A stretch of DNA of 64,000 nt from Varroa destructor (Eukaryota > Arthropoda > Arachnida > Mesostigmata > Varroidae), in contig NW_019211459.1 in assembly GCF_002443255.2 (NCBI RefSeq), forward strand, positions 25,935,388 to 25,999,387, given 5' to 3'. A program made the position numbers and the translations under genes. The notes under the pieces were generated by a model, which was given only the letters and a program-made list of their open reading frames with translations, did not search any database and had not been told where the DNA came from. Shown piece by piece: positions 13,057 through 24,199 of the stretch (positions are counted from its first letter, which is position 1; each line of letters begins with the position of its first letter).

Positions 13057-16000
13057 GTGAGTGCGAAAAAGCAGCCTGTTCCCGCAGAGCCCGAAAGAGG
13101 CTACTGGAAACGATAGCCACAACAGGAGTGGGAGCAGGCCCCAAGTGGGGCCGACAGTGAGCGGGGTTGGTGATGAACTATGAAAACTGCTGTAGGCGGC
13201 TCAGTAAAAAGAAAAAGAGTCGGCAAAAAACCAAGTTAGGAGAGTGAGTTGTGAAGAAAGAAGACCGACCACTATGAAGAATTACGGAAGTTACGAAATG
13301 GTCGAGTATGCGTGCTATGCGCGAGCATGCATTTGTGAGCCATCTGTAAACCACCTCGAGAGGGATAAACTGTAGGGGAATTAGATATTGTGGAGCCTTG
13401 TTGGACAGAAAGTTAGCTTCGACGCAGCTCAAATAAATAATTAACTCTGGAAAAAGACACGTTTCGAGCGACGAAGAGTAGGCTGGTTTTTTATACAGCA
13501 GATTTACGCGGTGTCTTTTGTCTCTTCGGTGTTCGGCATCCGGCAGTGGCGGTCACCATATCCACGTAGGTGTGGTGGTTAGAGACAACAACGCGGACGG
13601 TTGCTGTTAGGACAAAAACAAGCTTCGATGTATCACTGTTTGTGCTATCAAAAGCAAACAGGAAATAGAGCAAGGCAAAAGGACCTCGGCACGAGTGGTG
13701 AAAGTGGAGCACGTTTAAGAGAACAGGAGTGTCGGCCGTCGAAGGCAGGACCGGAGCAGTTAGAGCTCGGAGCGATATTTGGAAAAAGGACAAGCAAGAC
13801 GAATTGAGTGAACGTGGAGTATTTGATAAAAGAGGCAGTTTCGAGACGAACGAAGGTGAGTGTTAATGAACATTCACGGTATACTTAAGATAATAGCTGC
13901 AGTTAATTTATTTAGGCCCGGCGATCTGCCGGGCAGCGGTTGAGGTGCACGAATTACCGATTAAGCTCTATACGTCGTACAACGAGAAACCAATTTAAAT
14001 AAACGGCACGGAGCATATGTAGCATATAAAAAAGAAAAAGAAAAGTTGGTTTCTCGAAATACAAGTTTCTCAGATACGAGAAAAAGTTTGCGGGGATTTT
14101 GTCTCACCACGTGTTTGAATCACTATCGAGACTCATATTACAAGACTACAAATGGCAAAAGCCATACTTTGTTTAAAAAGTAGCGCAAAACGACCTGATA
14201 TTTTCAGAGTGTTGTTCGAATTGTTCGTACGCGAACAACTTAAATAACCACTCTGAACTCGGGCTTCAAGCCTTCCATACTTAAAGGCCGATAGCGCCTT
14301 TAAAGGCTCGTAGAATCACCGATATGATTCACATGGCTCTATCTTCTCCCATACAAACGAATAGGATTATCATATAAGTATGTGTGCTGTGTATGAACTT
14401 ATGGGAAAAAATCCTGATTATAATTATCTTGGAGCATGAAAATACGTTTCATATACGTTTCGTATAGGCCGCTCCTGATTGAACCGGCAAAAAGTACAAT
14501 GGAACGCGCCCCTTAGATCAAAGCTGCCACTCCTGAACTTAGCAAATTGCCCTTAAGCAGTCGCACACGCCAAACACCTACTTCGGGACTTCTGCATTCC
14601 GAACCTAAAAGAAAATCCTTTATAGTCCAAACAAAGTTATGGCCATTTGGCCTGATCAAGTAGATCAAAAGCTTTCCAATACCCTACAGCTTTATCAGCC
14701 ATTAGCAGACGAAACATGGAACGACATTTATCAGAAGCACGTTACTAATTAGTCTTCCTCACTTTGTCCTACCTGTTATCGACTCGTGCACTCATGCATT
14801 TATTTTTTTGTTTATCTATGTATCTGCTATTTAGGTGGGGCAGGTGGTTTCGAGTTCTCGTCCAGACACGACTGGGCGGCCTCTGCTGGGGCCGTCCCCT
14901 TCTGGCCTCCTGTGCCGCTGTCGGCTCGGCCGGGCGATGACTGGCGCCCCGGCGGCGTTGGCGGTAGTGCGCGAGCTGAAGCCGCTGCAGCTGATGCTGC
15001 CGCCGCCGAAGGCGCACCTCACATTGAGCTCCAGCCGCTGGGGCCGCAGCGGCCGGCCCCCCAGCCGCCGGCGGCGCCTCCAGGCGCTTTCCAACACCAC
15101 CCACACCATCAACAACATCATCATCACCATCATCATCAGCACCACCAACAGCAACAGCATAGACAACAAGGCGAACGCTACCCACGACATCACAGTGCCG
15201 CTGGAGGCGGCGGAAGCCATCACGGCGGCCATAGCGGGGTCTACCGGGGTCACGCATCACAGTCGGGCTCGTCATCGACGACACAGGCGCCCCACGCGAA
15301 TCATTCGCCCGGCCGCAATCACTCGTCCAGTCGGCTGCAATCTTCTTCCAACACCACGCACAACACAGGTGGATAAACCTGAATATGACCGGGTGAAAGT
15401 GGGGTCATATGGGACGGTTTTTGCGTCCCCGTGATGGATTAGTGGTAATGTGTTCGCTTACTAATCGAAAAAATATAGAAATAGTTTAGGCTCGAATTCG
15501 GGTTTTGGCGTAGTTGGAAGCATGAGTGAAAATCTGAGCAATAGGCGAAGCTATGATGAATATAGTCATGATTCGTTGTTGCTCAGTCCCCACCGATTTT
15601 CCGTAGTAAGCGTTACCTACGTTGACAGGTCATAGGAGCAATGGTAAGCGGCTTTATCAAGGTCTGTCCTATATGAAACCACTGAACTCTCGGCTATGGA
15701 AACTAATAGAGTTATTATAGAATCGATTTAATGACTCAGGTCGTACGTATATAGGCATACATACATACATACCGGTGATAAGCTCGTTCTAGTTGGCTTC
15801 GGCAACAATTTTCTGAATAATCCTATACGTACTTAGAAATCTCTTTGTCAAGTAACCCATATGACCGATCTGTATTTCAGCTGTATATATATCAATTACA
15901 ATAACAAAGAAAATATGTTTCTGTGTCACGCACAGAGTGGTTCTAACGCCGATGACGCTATTCTACAACAATGTCATTTTTAATTGTTATAGGCGAAAAA

Positions 16001-19000
16001 AATCTGTAGCAATAATTTATAAGTTATCGTCAATTCCTACTGAAATGCTACAAGGTTTTAAAAGCTCTGATACTAACTGTTAGTGTTTTCACTTTTCAGC
16101 TTCTTGGGATAGGTGGCAATTTTGGGACGTGGATACTGCTACAGCATGCTTCTGGCAAGCGTCCGTCGTTCAAGATTCGCTGGCTGCTTCGCTTGAAGCA
16201 GCGGAAGATATTGATGGACGCAGTATCACCGAGCACTATCATCCCAGCGATAATGACGCTTTTAAGGTATCTTTGCCAAAACCTAGGTATTGAACTATAG
16301 TAAAAGAAAAAAAAAACTGTTGTCTCAGTGCTTCGTGCTTGAAAAATGACAACTCTTGCTAAAGGAAAAACATAATGATATACTCGAGTGTACGATACAA
16401 ATTTATTTGATTTAAGGACCGGTTTCTTTATCGTCAAGATGCATCGTATCAACGGTCAACGTGAAGTACATATATTTGTACATATCTACAGTAAAACAAC
16501 CAATAACCATGTCATCTGATTACGCGGTGCACTAGCTGGACTTGTTTTATGTTAGTTTTCTAAAACAACAACTGCCACTAGGGCTAAATCTATAACATGT
16601 TTTGGCCGAAATCACAAATCAGCCCTGACACGGCGGCAATAGACGCCAGCCTTATTCAGACACTTCAGACGACTTGAAACGTCTCTGGACTGTTGTTATT
16701 ATTATCAGACTAGATAGGGCGATATTTTGCGAACCGTTTACCGCCCTCTGCTAGACATGGCATAGTGCCATTGCTACGTATCAATTACTGCCACGATTTC
16801 AGGTGATCCCGCCATGCCCGGACCTAGAGTTATTGGATGCGTGGCCTGGTCACCCAAACGATGCAGGTTATTATTCCTGCTGTTGCAGCTGCAATCGCTT
16901 GTCCACTCCGAGCGGTCGGGGATTTGTTCGTTCGCTACGCATCTGCTGTTTGGCCCTGGCGGCAGTCATCTTGATAACCGTATTGACTGGTCTGGTGGTC
17001 TTCTACCCTCTGGGAGGCGGTGAACTTTTAGAGCTCAAAAGCTATCATGGCCTGGATAGATTCCTACGACTGCATCCGACGCCGAAGGGGAAGCAGCTTC
17101 TAATACATTACAAGTGGGTCCATTTATAGGTGAAACACACAGGGAGGGCGTCATTTACAAACTGGCCTAACGAGTAGGATAAGACTTTGTGTCTCTGAAA
17201 TTATATCAACGACTAACATAATAACAATGTTATATTGCTATATGCATGAAAATCCACTGAGAATACTATATTCTTAGTGGATTTTCATAGATTTATTTCT
17301 CACCCGTCTCTACAAAACTTAGCCAACTTGTTATTTGAATAATTAAATAACTTCCAATAAGAAGATAACTGCAATTTTGCACTTCGAATACTTTCGGATG
17401 TCGCGATATGTCACGATACTGTAGTACCACATTTAGATGAAGACGATGCTAAAAAGTCGATGCTCGATCAAAATGCTACCAAAAATTGCAGAGACCATTT
17501 CGTCTAATGTTGTCAGCCAACCGGCCTTTCGTTGGCTTTCCCAGCACTAAATAGTTTGTTTGTTTGTTTGTTTGTTAGATGTTTTTTTACTCTATTTGCT
17601 GTTATTAGTAACGCTCAAAGGTGATCTATATACACCTGTTCGTGCAGCGCGCACGTCTCTACTAGGAGCATTTACCTGTTTCGTCCAAATAGTACAGAAC
17701 ACCCTCAGTAATCTTCAAAAAATACGTAAGGTCCAATGAATTAGGACGCTCTAAGCAGCCTATCATCATCTTAAGTGAATAAATAGATTTTTATATACAT
17801 AATATCAATGCCATCATTTTATTTTAACTCAGACACGGTGCCAGCGAAGGCGACGCGTTAGACTGGCGAACTTTCGTGAGGGAGTTGGATGAGTTGTTGG
17901 CTAAGTACGATTTGGATAGGGCCCTTGGAAATCCCAACCTTACAGACTGCTCCTCCGCCTGGCCGCAGATTAAGCGGCCCGATAGGCACAAACAGTGCCT
18001 CTTCGATATACGACATATTGATAGGTAAATATAGTCTATTTACACTGTGTTATAGTAGTAGCAGCAGTACCCATATAATTATGTCTAGCATAATTAAATC
18101 AATCGAAAAAAGAAATTCCAATGACTGTATAATAGATACCGGTAGATTGTCAAACGCCATCTGTCGCGTTCCGTGCGTCGTGATACGAGATATTCGGTTA
18201 TATGCGTATTCGTGCAGACTCAATTGTGGACGCACAAGGTGCCCTTGAAACAATCATACTTCCTAATAGAAATTAATAGCATTGAATAAGTACGCACAAT
18301 CAGTGGTCACATCGTGCCATTTCATTGTCCCAATAGGGAATGCAGCTCCGGAAGTAATTATGGTTACGACCGGGGCAAGCCGTGCGTGTTTCTTCAGTTC
18401 TCGTCAGCACAGGACTTCGAGCCACGTGTTGTCGAGGGATCGGACACAGTGGCTGTCGACTGCTTTGGCAATACGGTTGTTGATCAGGAGAACATGGGCA
18501 GTCTCGTTTATACACCTGATCCCGGATACAAGGTGCGCAGATGATTTTGATAAGATAATATTTTCGCATAAGATAATTCCGTCACACGTTCATAGGTACA
18601 TAGATAGGACTGAATAGGGTTGAAGTGTTTGTGTTTAGCTATTGGCCAACATAGCTATATATATATTAGTACGCAAGATCATTTACTAAAAAGGTGGCTT
18701 TGTCCGTGCACCTGGTCAGTTACTAACCGAATGACAAAACGACTCACCTCGCAGCTTGAAAAATTACTCCTTTTTTGAATTGTGAAATTCATCGTTTCGA
18801 AAGATAGTGTGAAGTATTCGAGCATCTACACTGGGTTAAAGCACTAAACCTGGCTCGCTCGTTAATTATGCTTCATATGCCCCATCTATTTCGTTGTCAG
18901 TTAATCCTTCCACAAGTTAAATGGGCTTCTATCAACGAGTAGTACACGTTCGATTTTGCAGCTGGTGTACTTTCCCGCCGGACCTAACCCACCGTACATG

Positions 19001-19189
19001 CCACCGCTTATCGCTGTACAGTTCGTGCAACCCACGGTGGGCGTCGCGATCGGCGTTACGTGTACTATTTATTCGAGTCCCAGCGAAGTCGGCGGCGGCA
19101 TAGGGATAACGACAGGTAATAATGCCTCGCGTGACCCTGTTAATTACTGGGATCGTAAACAGGTGCACTTCAACCTTCTCATCGAATGA
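13017..19189 (+). CDS. Na+/K+-transporting ATPase subunit beta (nervana-like), whole gene, seven coding exons
   Basis: This is the beta chain of the plasma-membrane sodium pump. It helps fold, deliver and stabilise the catalytic alpha chain, and beta chains also act in septate junctions. Coding exons are 13017-13056, 14835-15368, 16100-16266, 16803-17113, 17833-18024, 18337-18532 and 18962-19189 (1668 bases, 555 residues), and every junction keeps frame. Residues 1-293 are predicted cytosolic, about 294-315 form the single membrane span, and the rest is ectodomain. The ectodomain has the normal length of about 240 residues and keeps six cysteines for the three family disulfides, YGYDRGKPC, YMPPLIAVQF and a C-terminal VHFNLLIE. 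NLTD and NNAS are glycosylation sequons. The N-terminus is exceptionally long for a beta chain. The TM segment lacks the usual Phe/Tyr-rich motif, so this is a divergent paralogue. Introns (1778, 731, 536, 719, 312 and 429 bases) hold a tRNA-like sequence, a 20-pair hairpin and short tandem repeats. No clear poly(A) signal was found nearby. Confidence 0.9.
14835..15368 (+). CDS. Na,K-ATPase beta exon 2 (low-complexity cytosolic extension)
   Basis: A 534-base GC-rich exon with acceptor TGCTATTTAG and donor ACAG/GTGGAT, phase 1 at both ends. In the chosen frame it gives about 178 residues: an Ala-rich run, a Pro-rich stretch, a His/Gln block (centred on residues encoded at about 15097-15170), then Gly/His/Ser-rich sequence ending SSSNTTHNTG. 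A second acceptor at 14844 is in the same frame, so nine bases may be optional. A second plus-strand frame (14835-15434) is also open throughout. The chosen frame is the one that joins exons 1 and 3 in phase. Minus-strand frames here are composition shadows. Confidence 0.65.
15425..15510 (+). other. tRNA-like sequence in intron 2, probable pseudogene or SINE head
   Basis: A D-arm-like TGGATTAGTGGTAATG is followed by an anticodon-arm shape: TTCGC, 7-base loop TTACTAA, TCGAA (four of five pairs; loop would give anticodon ACT). After a long variable stretch comes a B-box-like GGCTCGAATTC. The T stem and acceptor stem do not pair properly, so it is not a working tRNA gene. Confidence 0.25.
15756..15771. 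repeat. (CATA)n microsatellite
   Basis: Four tandem copies of CATA in intron 2 of the beta-subunit gene. Confidence 0.85.
16100..16266 (+). CDS. Na,K-ATPase beta exon 3
   Basis: A 167-base exon with acceptor TTTCACTTTTCAG and donor AAG/GTATCT (phase 1 in, phase 0 out). Encodes 55 residues starting SWDRWQFWDVDTATACFWQA and followed by an acidic, Ser/Ala-rich part ending HYHPSDNDAFK. It is the only exon found that brings the phase-1 end of exon 2 into the phase-0 start of exon 4. The 118-codon minus-strand frame over it (16096-16452) is a shadow. No family match is recognised for this cytosolic piece. Confidence 0.7.
16803..17113 (+). CDS. Na,K-ATPase beta exon 4 (juxtamembrane and transmembrane)
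   Basis: Acceptor CGATTTCAG, donor CATTACAA/GTGGGT (phase 0 in, phase 2 out). It encodes a Cys cluster (YYSCCCSCNR), then a basic stretch (RSLR), one hydrophobic span of about 21 residues starting ICCLALAAVI, and the start of the ectodomain. That part (YHGLDRF, PTP, LLIHYK) corresponds to the region of beta subunits that normally reads like GL.P.P and IWYK. Read-through past the donor stops within 16 bases. Confidence 0.88.
17246..17288. other. 20-pair foldback in intron 4
   Basis: Arms 17246-17265 and 17269-17288 are exact reverse complements except for one G-T pair, with a 3-base loop (CTA). It is far longer than chance hairpins in the window. It could be a MITE-like foldback, a small-RNA precursor or a recent inverted duplication. 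The 3-base loop is short for an animal pre-miRNA. Confidence 0.85.
17555..17576. repeat. (TTTG)n microsatellite
   Basis: Five tandem TTTG units in intron 4 of the beta-subunit gene. Confidence 0.9.
17833..18024 (+). CDS. Na,K-ATPase beta exon 5
   Basis: Acceptor TTTAACTCAG, donor GATAG/GTAAAT (phase 2 in, phase 2 out). Encodes WRTFVRELDELLAKYD, matching the helical WxxxxxxLDxFLxxY region of the beta ectodomain, then an N-L-T sequon and the first disulfide pair (TDC ... KQC). The last residues lead into the second pair, which is completed in exon 6. Confidence 0.9.
18337..18532 (+). CDS. Na,K-ATPase beta exon 6 (signature exon)
   Basis: Acceptor TTGTCCCAATAG, donor AAG/GTGCGC (phase 2 in, phase 0 out). 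Encodes REC then SNYGYDRGKPCVFLQFS, the most conserved stretch of beta subunits and the second disulfide pair. It continues to AVDCFGN (first half of the third disulfide), DQENMGSLVYTPDPGY. The family equivalent is a C..G....D.ENLG.I.Y.P..G segment. Confidence 0.96.
18962..19189 (+). CDS. Na,K-ATPase beta exon 7 (terminal)
   Basis: Acceptor CGATTTTGCAG, phase 0. Encodes LVYFPAGPNPPYMPPLIAVQ, equal to the YFPY....Y..PLVAVQF block of the family. Next comes VTCTIYSS carrying the last disulfide cysteine, a Gly-rich insertion with an NNAS sequon, and the C-terminal WDRKQVHFNLLIE before TGA at 19187-19189. Confidence 0.96.
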   Translation: MVYFPAGPNPPYMPPLIAVQFVQPTVGVAIGVTCTIYSSPSEVGGGIGITTGNNASRDPVNYWDRKQVHFNLLIE

Positions 19190-19544
19190 GGCAAACGGAC
19201 AAAGCAAAAAACGGATGTAACAAAACAAGGAAAGGAAAAAAAATCGGAGTACAGCGTGAACGTGTATCTATTTATTATAGTCATAGAGAGATCGAGAATA
19301 TCTGTAGAAAAAGCACATCAGTCAGGACTGGCTTGTCAACCTCCATGACCAAACTATTCCTATCCAAACCGCGTACGAAGCAAGCATAGCCCAAGCCTTC
19401 CAAAGAAGGAGAATTGTGTTTGATATTACACGATGCCATAACTTATGATGATTGATAATGGTGCTGACGGTGCCATGCTCTTAGATCGGCTGCCAGTCAC
19501 CCTTATATCGAACGTGAACACTTCTGACTCGCTGGAGAACTGAC

Positions 19545-19850
19545 GGCTTGATTGATCGATCGATTGTGTAGCGATTGACTAGAGTCGATCAATGATAAGA
19601 TTGATTCAATGAGATTGATTAACCAACGGACTGACAGAACAATTAACTGATAATTAGTGATCGATTTACAGCCTAGTGACTGATTAAGACCCAATATTAA
19701 TTCAGCATCTGGTTGCAGTGGTCAGGAATGACAAATTTACGAATGATAATCAGTGTTTAATTTTTGAATGAAGGCTTGACTTCGCTTGAATTGATGATCA
19801 TTTGACGATAACTACTAACATGTGATTGATTGATTGATGGGTTTGATTTA
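19545..19850. repeat. Cryptic GATT/GATC-rich repeat region
   Basis: Many scattered and tandem copies of GATT, TTGA and GATC (for example GCTTGATTGATCGATCGATT near 19547 and GATTGATTGATTGATG near 19822). It is an imperfect, degenerated simple repeat. Confidence 0.6.
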
Positions 19851-22010
19851 GTGGTATGGCAACAACTGGCAGAAATAGCTGTGATCGGCCATCATTTCTA
19901 ATCCATACTATCCGTGACACATGGTGATGCGTCACGATGAGAGGAGGACGATGCGACGTAAACACGACCCGATCTGGAGCGTAGCTCCGTGTAGCGATGT
20001 GTAATGAGTGCGCGGCGTGGATGCATTAGTAACTCGTAGAAGTAACGATGAAAGTGCTCTTGTCACAATGGTAGTCACAACAGGGGTCACGATAAGACGC
20101 TCAAAAGACGCCCAGATGGCTGGAGACGATGTTTAAAAACCTGTTCAATGGCCTCGTTACCTCGATTCTTCGAACTGCTACAGGACTTTAGCCCGAATGC
20201 AACGAGACAATTTTATCTTAGTCATTTCATTGCTTGTTCTCATTCCGGTCGTTTGAGTTGTTTGAGCATCACATAGAAAGGTTTCTCGTTTGAGTTCTTC
20301 GTTTGGAATTCGTTGGGTTTTGTTGAGTGATCTCTCGCGGCTTAAAAGCCAATCTTGAGCAATGGCGGTGAGTTGGATGTTTCTCTCGTTGGATACTAGC
20401 CCCCTTATGCTTACTCAGTTTTTGCCTCTCAAGATACTGTTTACATATTGTAAAAAATACGTAACTAGATTTCTAGAACGCTCAGAACGGCCCATAAACT
20501 ATGTTATGCTGGACGTATCGAAATTGAGTTCTACGACCAGTATCGCTGTTATGTCCCAGAGGGATAAGAAGTTAGTCTAGTGATATTGCAACAACTGGAA
20601 ACGAAGCTCGTATTTCATTAACCTGAATTACTGCTACGACAAGGAGCCAACATTTACCCCTTGTTGCTCGTTTAAACAGCGGACAGGATAACACCTCACC
20701 GAAAACTTATTTGAAAAAACCTCGTCTTTTCCCTTTCTGTCCCACCGTATTGGTTCATTGAAGTATCTGGTTTATTATTTTATTGATTGACTTCATCTCA
20801 TGCAGTAGATTTTCGTTTGTCTCTAGATAGTCGTTCCTTATTGAATAACTGCGCACACTCTGGGCACGTCGTTGCACGATGGAATATAGACAGCATTGCA
20901 TTAGTCAGATACTCCGAACCTCTGAGTCCGAGTTCGATTCTACCAATGTATCGTATAAAGTAGGCATTGTATAATATGCACAAAAACAGAACTATTTACT
21001 AAAATTAGATAATTAATTATCAGTAATGGTGAGGGCTTGTTGTTGCAAAAGGAATTCAGATAAACGCAATGCAATGAAATGAGATGAGACGCAATGCGAT
21101 AAACATGCAGGAGCTTTGCCTAGTTGAATACAGAGGACCGATTTAACGGTGTGGACGTTCAGAAAAGAACCCTTGGGCCTGTGGCGCGAAGATCTCCTAA
21201 TGGGAATCACAAGATGTCGGTGCCATTTTTATAGACATTATTATTATTCGTTTATTGAGCTGCAGACGTTTATGTATACCCTCAGACTGGTGCACATTAC
21301 GGTGACAAAACTAATTGATAATGAGAGCATAAGGGCAACTCAAGAACCTGCAAACGATTTTCGTTAGATACTAATAATCTTGCATTATGGTTTCTACTAC
21401 AATAACTACCTAATTTACAATACGATTATATAATGGGAATGAACTTAATCAGAACCCCAAACTGCCCCAGTTAGCTCATTGGGCTACGCTAGCGAGGGCA
21501 AGAATTCGTAGAAATGTTTAGACAGGTTCGCCGCATCAGCAAACAAACGAAAATAACGATAGCGTCTCTAAAGGCTCGTTAGCCTCTGCATTCGGAAGTC
21601 CCTTGACTGATTGACTGCCTTGATAACATCACTACTACATATATATACTACTATATATATCCAGTATATTGATGAACGGCACGATCATTGCGTATTGAAG
21701 ATATACGGGTGAGGAAGATGGCCATGATATAGCAGGCGCAAAACTATCACCCACTGACTTCTGACCTTCGGAAATACTCATGGTACTCACTAATCATGCA
21801 TAAAGTATTTGCTTTGATTTTTTCATACCTCGCTCATTAAACGAAGACCAATAACTGATTCATTTAGCTCACGAGTCACGGGTCGATTGGCGCGAAAATG
21901 GACAAATACAAATTAACTTAGCCACATCTATTGGCGTTATTTACTTATCCACCCCATTGTTAACGCTGGACTTATATTCGAGAACATTCAAGCTGGAAAA
22001 GAAGGGATGC

Positions 22011-22037
22011 GGAGGGGAGGGGGGAGGGGGGGGGGGG
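22011..22037. repeat. G-rich tract, possible G-quadruplex
   Basis: Four G runs separated by single A, the last of about 12 G. The pattern is compatible with a G-quadruplex on the plus strand. Confidence 0.7.
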
Positions 22038-24199
22038 CAGTGAAATAAACATTCTCAATAGTCTTCAATATTGGTTCCTATAGTTGTTTTGGTTAGCTAT
22101 CGACGGCCTACATTTTCCTAGGCATACATATAGAGTCAGATTACGTTAGGTCTAGAGAACGTTTCATTTCAGAGGGATAAATGTGCCGTCTCATGAAGCT
22201 CGAAATAGTGACATGAAATTGTTGCCTTTGGCAAGAGAGTGGGGCCTTCCAGAAAGTCGCGCTTGCGGCTTAAATATATAGCGCGTACGGAGAACAGGGC
22301 ACACAGTCGTAAGTGACGAGATGGGCACTCGTTGACGGCAATACAGTATGGAAAACAACGAAGTCACACGGCTAGATGCATTTTTCGGAAGCGCAACCCG
22401 GCAACTGCCGGCAGCGCCTTCCTGACCTATCGCATTATTAAAATAGGCTAAAAAGACAGATATACTTTAGATTGAGCTGTTCTTCAATAGAATTAGGTTG
22501 TGAACACACTGGCATATTGGTGCTCTTTTGCGCTGCGTCTTTGATGAACGAGAAAACTGCGACAACGATAGGGCGTAATAAGCTACCGATCGGTGTTCTA
22601 TGCGGTAAGATGCAAACAAGGGAAGATTGACTGCTTAATCGGCTTATTTAAACTATGGCGAGTCGAAGAAACTCTGGGTATTTTCCGATCCTCCGATCAG
22701 ACTGACCAACTGTTATTTATGATAACAATGTTCTGTCACAGTTGTGAGAAAGGTATGCTTAAGATAGCTCTGTGTTTCTCAATTTTCATGACGTGACCAG
22801 GTTACGTCGATACTTAGTGCCAATTAGGGCGTATAAATTATCGTGTGTTTGCGGTATATTCGACGTAATATTAAGATGCAAATGTTCCTTGTCGACTAGA
22901 TACCTCTTTTTCACAGGGCCATTTTCGGGTTTAGAGCAATCAATTTATGGGTCTTTTTTCGATTACTATTCGATACTCGGATGATATGGGTTTATTTATC
23001 GGATCTCGGCAAAATGATACGATGCAATGCAGATTCGCTAACCACAACCATCACCGAATTTGTTTCTTTATTGTCCTTTTCCTCCTCAGCTCAGTAATTC
23101 TTAACCACTCCATTTTTTGCTGTGCATCGCAGCAAGTCACGCCATTTTTTTATCACTACTTTAGCAGACAAGTCGCAGTCCTTTGGATCCGCGTATGAAA
23201 CAAACATGACTGCATAAACGTTTCGTACCTACATTTGTAGGATGTACAATTCCGCAGCGCGACGAAACAGCCTTTAACAAATATAGGCCAGAAAGACAGG
23301 GGTTTTATACGTTAAAAAAGACCCATTTTTACAACTAAGCAACAAATATACCTAGTCAAGTTAGACGTGAAAAAAAAATCATAATTTCCACCATAAATCG
23401 CAATGATAATGGTGAGATAGTCATATTAGTACCAACAGTAAACTGTTAAACGAGGAAAGAAGAGGTTGTGTTTAGAAAAATAAATAAGCTAGATTAAATA
23501 TAAATAAGGTGGAATTATTATATGACCTAACCTAATGAATACTACGACCCTGTGGTAAGCTGATTTTGATCGAATTTTTAGGATCTCGATAACGCGCTTG
23601 ACGTCCAACGAAATATGTTTATCGAACGGAAATATACGTGTCCGGGCGAGGCTGAGAAAACAAAAAATCATGTATGTACATATTAGCTTCTGTTCTCAGC
23701 TAATTGCGCTAATCGTTTTGTGCGGATCAGGTCGATACAACGGCCTATCGAACCGATGACCTAGCTTCAAGTCTATGAAAATCGAGTAGAAGATTGATTT
23801 CGATTGAAACGTTCTTGTTGTACGTGTTAGTCGCCTTCATTTTGGGACAGTCCAGGTCAGGCTTTTAGACGACGAGCAGATTTATTAGAGAAAAATGTCC
23901 TCTCATGACGCGTCCCTACTCTGGAAGAAGCGAACGGGTTGAGGGGTGCGTTAGGCTGTCGCACCGAACGAGGATAGTAACGAGAAATAAACGTGCCCTA
24001 CGCGTGCAACACTAAGAGGTCCAACAAACATTGTTATATACGGTCAGCCGCTAATCAGTTTAGGCACAGCGATCAACTCGAATAGGACAACACAATTCAC
24101 AATCGTCGGCGTAATGGTAGTAGGACTGGTGCGATGTTGGACGGCACCGGAGACGCGTCCATCGGTGTTAGTGATACATGCAACGTATTATTACTATAG

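Larger units (their letters stand above)
19190..24199. other. No supported gene; repeats
   Basis: Contains the presumed 3' untranslated region of the beta-subunit gene, a GATT-rich cryptic repeat (about 19545-19850), and a G-rich tract (22011-22037). At 20362 an ATGGCG is followed at once by GTGAGT, which could be a tiny first exon but is not supported by a partner exon. Confidence 0.45.

Noticed and set aside
14769..15284. Long minus-strand frames (171 and 140 codons) opposite exon 2
   Set aside because: They mirror the GC-rich trinucleotide content of exon 2. No splice partners or motifs on the minus strand.
16096..16452. 118-codon minus-strand frame
   Set aside because: It lies opposite exon 3 of the beta gene, which has proper splice sites and phase on the plus strand.
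20362..20373. ATGGCG followed at once by GTGAGT, a possible two-codon first exon
   Set aside because: No downstream exon with matching phase was found; the motif is short enough for chance.
21466..21545. tRNA-like start (GTTAGCTCATTGGGCTAC) and GGTTCGCC later
   Set aside because: No acceptor or T-stem pairing and no sound anticodon arm.
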